NCBI GenBank assembly: GCA_902806365.1
Contig: CADCWJ010000516.1
Span: forward strand, 1 to 9,810
DNA from: an uncultured Thermomicrobiales bacterium
GTDB lineage: Bacteria > Chloroflexota > Chloroflexia > Thermomicrobiales > UBA6265
Direction: 5' to 3'
DNA: 9,810 nucleotides
Below, piece after piece: positions 6,697-9,810 of this stretch (position 1 is its first letter; the number at the start of each line of letters is the position of its first letter). The notes under the pieces were generated by a model that did no database searches, was not told where the DNA came from, and saw only the letters and a list, made by a program, of their open reading frames with translations. The translations under genes were made by a program, and so were the position numbers.

Positions 6697-7343
6697 GCCA
6701 ATACCCCTTTGGTGGAGGGCACGGCGCCTTCGGGGCCGGTCCGCTCGAATGCCTGACGCATGGCGACCGCCGCTGCCTTGAAGATGGCTTCCGCCGCGTG
6801 GTGAGCGTTGCGGGAACGGATGAGATCGACATGCATGGTCAGGCCACCGTTCGTCGCCAGTGCTCGCCAGAATTCCTCGACCAGGCTGCTGGCGAAATCA
6901 GCCCCGATCGACGCCTCCGGCATCTCGGCCGCAAAGTGCAGGAAGGGGCGGCCCGAGCAATCGACCACGACCCGCGCGAGCGCCTCGTCGAGCGGGGCGT
7001 AGGCGGACCCGAAGCGTGCAATCCCCGCCCGGTCGCCCAAGGCCGACCGGAGGGTTTGACCGAGCACGATTCCGACATCCTCGACCGTATGATGCGGGTC
7101 CATCGCCGCGTCACCGCTAGCCGTCACGGTGAGGTCGAACCGGGCGTGACGCCCGAGTGCCTGGAGCATGTGATCGAGGAACGGCACGCCGGTCGCGGCC
7201 TGCACCCGGCCCTCGCCATCCAGCACCAGGTGAAGGTCGATTGATGTCTCCTCGGTACGTCGGGTCAGCGTGCTCTGGCGAACCGGTAGCGCGTTGGTGG
7301 ACACGGCGACCTCCGTTCCGGTCAGGGGGGCGAGCGTGGTCAT
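6693..7343 (-). CDS. hisB: Imidazoleglycerol-phosphate dehydratase (monofunctional HisB)
   Basis: This protein of up to 216 residues dehydrates imidazole glycerol phosphate to imidazole acetol phosphate. The metal-binding histidine clusters are plain: GVPFLDHML (52-60), MDPHHTVEDVG (81-91) and RNAHHAAEAIFKA (178-190), with STKGVL (210-215) near the C-terminus. There is no HAD phosphatase domain, so it is the monofunctional form and histidinol-phosphate phosphatase must be encoded elsewhere. The ATG at 7343 overlaps the hisC stop as ATGA, matching the coupling seen along the operon, but gives about 27 residues before the conserved RRTEETSID region. An in-frame GTG at 7304 has a better Shine-Dalgarno (GGAGG, 5 nt upstream) and would yield 203 residues, closer to the family norm. 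The function is certain; the start is not. Confidence 0.96.
   Translation of the reverse strand: MTTLAPLTGTEVAVSTNALPVRQSTLTRRTEETSIDLHLVLDGEGRVQAATGVPFLDHMLQALGRHARFDLTVTASGDAAMDPHHTVEDVGIVLGQTLRSALGDRAGIARFGSAYAPLDEALARVVVDCSGRPFLHFAAEMPEASIGADFASSLVEEFWRALATNGGLTMHVDLIRSRNAHHAAEAIFKAAAVAMRQAFERTGPEGAVPSTKGVLA
7310..7314 (-). promoter_or_regulatory. Shine-Dalgarno for an alternative hisB start
   Basis: The minus strand reads GGAGG here, 5 nt before an in-frame GTG at 7304-7302 (codon 14 of the longer HisB reading). The upstream ATG at 7343 has no comparable site and would depend on coupling to hisC termination. Confidence 0.5.
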
Positions 7344-8470
7344 CTCATCGTGCCGGAGAGCGCTTCGGTGAACCGTTCCAGAAACATGTCATTCTCGGTC
7401 GCGGAGCCGATGCTGACCCGGACACAGTGCCGAAGGCCCAGCGCAGGATCGGCGAAGCGACGGATGAATACCTGCCGCCTGGCAAGCTCGTCGACTATCT
7501 CCGCCGTATCCGGCATGGGAGGCGCGATCAGCAGGAAGTTGGCGGCGGACGGGTAGACGAGCACGCCCTCGATCTGCCTGAGCGCGGCGGCAACCCGCTC
7601 CCGTTCGGTCACCAGCTTCCGGACGTTTGCCATCAGGTAGTCGCGGTCCTCCAGCGAAGCGATCGCCACGGCGGCGGAGATCGCGGAGACATTGCGGAAC
7701 GCGGGAGCCGCACGCCGCACCCACGGCAGGATCGATGGGGGAAAGATCCCATAGCCGACACGGTAGCCGGCCAGCCCGGCGAACTTGCTCATCGTCCGGA
7801 ACAGGATCACGTTGGGATAGCGGTCCGCGAGATCCCGATGCGCGACTCCGCTGAACTCCGCGTAGGCCTCGTCGATCGCGACCAGGCATGGTGCTCGCGC
7901 GACGATCGATTCGATCTCCGCCTTGCCGAACAGCGTCCCGGTCGGGTTGTTCGGGTTGCAGACGATAACGAGCTTGGTACGCGCGGAGATCACGGCGACG
8001 ATCTCTTCCACGGGGAGCGCGAAATCAGGCGCCGGACCAAGCGGGACGTTCACGACGCTGGCACCGTGCAGCTCGAAGAGACTCCGGTAGACGCCGAAGG
8101 TCGGGTCCGAAATGATGACCTCGTCACCGGGCTCGATGATCGTGAGCGCGGTCGTCGTGAATACATCATCGAGCCCGGCACCCACGATCACTCGTTCCGG
8201 CGTCGTCCCAACGTAGGCGGCCAGCGCCCCGGTCAGGTGGGTTTGCTCGAGGTCCGGATAGCGGTTGCCGGTTCGGAAGGCATCGTAGGCGATCTGGGCC
8301 CGGGGCGAGAGCCCGAAAGGCGACTCGTTCCAGTCGAGCTGGATGGCATCGCGCGATCGTTCCTGGGCGGCTCCCCGTGAGTAGCCGGTGACCGGTTCGA
8401 TATGCGCGCGAACGGCGCGCTCCGGCTCGAACCGCAGGGATCGCACCGGTCCATTCCGTGTCCCGCTCAT
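7340..8470 (-). CDS. hisC: Histidinol-phosphate aminotransferase HisC
   Basis: This 376-residue fold-type I PLP enzyme converts imidazole acetol phosphate and glutamate to histidinol phosphate. LDWNESPFG (45-53) matches the substrate-binding LxxNENP-like motif. CNPNNPTG (171-178) and IDEAYAEF (199-206, with D200 and Y203) bind the cofactor. FRTMSKFAGLAGYRVGYG (224-241) contains the Schiff-base lysine K229, and the C-terminal VRVSIG (350-355) supplies the arginine expected to hold the substrate carboxylate. The first 40 or so residues are somewhat longer than in minimal HisC proteins. The start overlaps the hisG stop as TAATG, with no obvious Shine-Dalgarno, so translation probably depends on re-initiation after hisG. 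A broad-specificity aromatic/histidinol-phosphate aminotransferase is the main alternative, but operon context favours HisC. Confidence 0.96.
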   Translation of the reverse strand: MSGTRNGPVRSLRFEPERAVRAHIEPVTGYSRGAAQERSRDAIQLDWNESPFGLSPRAQIAYDAFRTGNRYPDLEQTHLTGALAAYVGTTPERVIVGAGLDDVFTTTALTIIEPGDEVIISDPTFGVYRSLFELHGASVVNVPLGPAPDFALPVEEIVAVISARTKLVIVCNPNNPTGTLFGKAEIESIVARAPCLVAIDEAYAEFSGVAHRDLADRYPNVILFRTMSKFAGLAGYRVGYGIFPPSILPWVRRAAPAFRNVSAISAAVAIASLEDRDYLMANVRKLVTERERVAAALRQIEGVLVYPSAANFLLIAPPMPDTAEIVDELARRQVFIRRFADPALGLRHCVRVSIGSATENDMFLERFTEALSGTMR

Positions 8471-9363
8471 TAGAGCATCAGCTTGTCGAGCGCGGACACC
8501 AGGATCTCGCTGGCACCCGCCGCCCGCAGTTGCTCGATCTTGTCCCAGAACAGATCCTCCTCGATTGCGGCATGGACCGCGACCCAGCCCGGCTCGTCCA
8601 GCTTGACCACGGTCGGTGCCTTGAGCCCCGGCAGGATCGAGCGAATCTGGGTCAGCTGAGCCTCTGGTGCGTTCATCATCACGTACTTGAAGCGCCGCGC
8701 GGCGTCGACCGCCCGCATCCGCATCACGATCCGGTCGATGTTCTCGCGCCGGGCGGGATCACGTAGGGAGGCGGGGTTCGCGATCAGCACCGCCTCGGAC
8801 TCGAGAATCGTGTGGATGGGACGCAGGTCGTTCAACTGAAGCGACGAGCCGGTTGCGGTCAGCTCCACAATCGCATCTGCCAGCCCCAGTGCGGGCGCCA
8901 CCTCAACCGAACCGCTGATCGTGATGATCTCGGGACGGCCGCCAAGGGAGTGGAAGAACCGTCGCGCCGATTCGGGGTAGGAGGTTGCGATCCTCGCGTT
9001 GAGGAGGCCCTCCGGTGTCGTGATCTCTGAGTCGTTGGGGACCGCGACGACCAGCGAGCAATATCCGTAGCGCAAGGCAAGCAGCTCCTCGACGGCGATG
9101 CCCTGCTCGTGAACGAGATTGCGTCCGACGATCCCGAGATCGACCGTGTTGAGCCCGACATAATCGGGAATATCGTCGTCTCGGGCATAGAGGATCGAAA
9201 GCGGAAAGTTGCGGGCGCGGGAGAACAGCCGCTGACCGTAGCTTTCGAAATCGAGTCCGATATGCCGCAGCAGGTCGAGCGAATGGTCGGTCAGCCGCCC
9301 GGAACGCTGGACAGCCAGCTTGAGCTGGTTCCCGTCGTTGATCAGGGACCGGTGCGTCGTCAT
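8470..9363 (-). CDS. hisG: ATP phosphoribosyltransferase HisG, long regulatory form
   Basis: This 297-residue enzyme joins ATP and PRPP in the first, committed step of histidine synthesis. The N-terminal domain has LAVQRSGRL (15-23) and the VDLGIVGRN region (74-82). The PRPP-binding loop is DAIVELTATGSSL (163-175). Residues about 222-297, including MNAPEAQLTQIRSILPGLKAP (230-250, with conserved LPGLKAPTV) and EPGWVAVHAAI (257-267), form the ACT-like C-terminal domain. That domain marks the long HisG form, which is hexameric and inhibited by histidine, so no HisZ partner is needed. I chose the ATG at 9363 because the family N-terminus begins there and a 33-residue upstream extension has no similarity. 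No good Shine-Dalgarno precedes it (bases read ACATTCCCCC). It is the first his gene in the operon, 117 bp from the preceding DUF983 gene. Confidence 0.97.
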   Translation of the reverse strand: MTTHRSLINDGNQLKLAVQRSGRLTDHSLDLLRHIGLDFESYGQRLFSRARNFPLSILYARDDDIPDYVGLNTVDLGIVGRNLVHEQGIAVEELLALRYGYCSLVVAVPNDSEITTPEGLLNARIATSYPESARRFFHSLGGRPEIITISGSVEVAPALGLADAIVELTATGSSLQLNDLRPIHTILESEAVLIANPASLRDPARRENIDRIVMRMRAVDAARRFKYVMMNAPEAQLTQIRSILPGLKAPTVVKLDEPGWVAVHAAIEEDLFWDKIEQLRAAGASEILVSALDKLML

Positions 9364-9434
9364 GGGGGAATGTATCTCACTGATGCGCGGGGCATGTGGA
9401 AAGAGGGGATCGGCGGGTGCCGGACCACATCGCT

Positions 9435-9464
9435 CTTGTACCACGGGCAGCGAGCCGGGCACAA
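9435..9464 (-). promoter_or_regulatory. Weak candidate promoter for the his operon
   Basis: In the 117-bp space before hisG the minus strand has TTGTGC (complement of 9459-9464), an 18-bp spacer and TACAAG (complement of 9435-9440), a loose sigma-70-like pair upstream of the start. Matches are 3/6 and 4/6, so this could be chance. Transcription could also read in from the upstream gene, as I see no strong terminator. Confidence 0.2.
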
Positions 9465-9480
9465 CCCGGACCGCCTCCGG

Positions 9481-9810
9481 TCAGCTCCGCTGCCGCCCGG
9501 AGCTGGCGCCGGGAGGATGGAACGTGTTGTCGAGCGCGATCCAGGTCAGCAGCGCGATCGGGTAGAAGAACAGCGGCAGCCCGACCGCCAGGCCGATCCC
9601 GATCAACTGCATCGGCAGCACGTCGAGATCGGTGCCCGCGATGAGCCAGATGACGAGCGCCACCGTCGCCAGCTCGGTGACGATCAGGTTGATCGCATAG
9701 GCTCCAAGAAAATAGCCGTCCTCGTAGGCAAAGAGGGTTCCACAATTCGGGCAGCGGTCCTTGAGCGTCATCCAGCCCTGGAAGATCGCGCCACCACCGC
9801 AATAGGGACA
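9481..9810 (-). CDS. DUF983 zinc-ribbon membrane protein (5' end outside window)
   Basis: The reading frame stays open to the right edge, so the true start is beyond it; the ATG at 9771 is internal. The visible 109 residues begin CPYCGGGAIFQGWMTLKDRC and continue with PNCG, giving the two CxxC pairs that define the DUF983 zinc-ribbon head. Two hydrophobic helices follow, roughly GAYAINLIVTELATVALVIW and a second around LIGIGLAVGLPLFFYPIALL. The family is small (about 120-150 residues), membrane bound and of unknown function. Only a few N-terminal residues should be missing. It lies on the same strand as the his operon, 117 bp upstream, with no sign of a functional link to histidine. Confidence 0.88.
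   Translation of the reverse strand, partial: CPYCGGGAIFQGWMTLKDRCPNCGTLFAYEDGYFLGAYAINLIVTELATVALVIWLIAGTDLDVLPMQLIGIGLAVGLPLFFYPIALLTWIALDNTFHPPGASSGRQRS

Noticed and set aside
7157..8380. A 407-codon plus-strand open frame opposite hisC.
   Set aside because: It is antisense to a certain hisC with all catalytic motifs. Its length reflects GC bias; composition is rich in Arg, Gly and Asp without motifs.
9455..9469. CCGGG-CACAA-CCCGG inverted repeat after the DUF983 stop as a terminator.
   Set aside because: The stem is only 5 bp with no T tract on the minus strand; too weak to call.

Overview
The window is GC-rich (by eye a little above 60%) and densely packed, and it comes from a bacterial chromosome. 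It shows no mobile element, CRISPR array, rRNA or tRNA that I can recognise. Long-form HisG, an actinobacterial/chloroflexal-style HIT protein and the general codon flavour suggest a high-GC member of Chloroflexota (Thermomicrobia-like). That placement is an inference from protein flavour only, because no phylogenetic marker is present.

Layout. Bases 1-245 hold no gene I can support. On the minus strand, 246-1103 encodes a HIT-family nucleotide hydrolase/phosphorylase with an unexplained C-terminal extension. A 122-bp divergent intergenic region follows. On the plus strand, 1226-2770 encodes a WbaP/CpsE-type polyprenyl glycosylphosphotransferase, and 2813-3427 encodes a short Wzz/YveK-like polysaccharide co-polymerase. 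Together they form a two-gene exopolysaccharide initiation and chain-length unit. Its last gene converges on, and overlaps by 4 bp, the end of the next operon.

The rest is a minus-strand histidine biosynthesis operon, transcribed from about 9363 down to 3424: hisG - hisC - hisB - hisH - hisA - hisF - hisI(E-like). Most junctions are ATGA or TAATG overlaps, implying translational coupling. The exception is a 197-bp gap between hisH and hisA, which holds a 12-bp tandem repeat, a degenerate third copy and alternative small hairpins. Together the genes encode the first step (HisG), the cyclohydrolase and possibly a pyrophosphohydrolase step (HisI plus C-terminal region), isomerisation (HisA), imidazole ring formation (HisH-HisF), dehydration (HisB) and transamination (HisC). 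hisD and a hisN-type phosphatase are not in the window. Upstream of hisG, on the same strand, a DUF983 zinc-ribbon membrane protein gene runs off the right edge.

The content is largely ordinary housekeeping. The points most worth a second look are the unusual HisI protein (altered metal motif and a duplicated, apparently degenerate HisE-like region), the structured gap before hisA, and the extra domain on the HIT protein.
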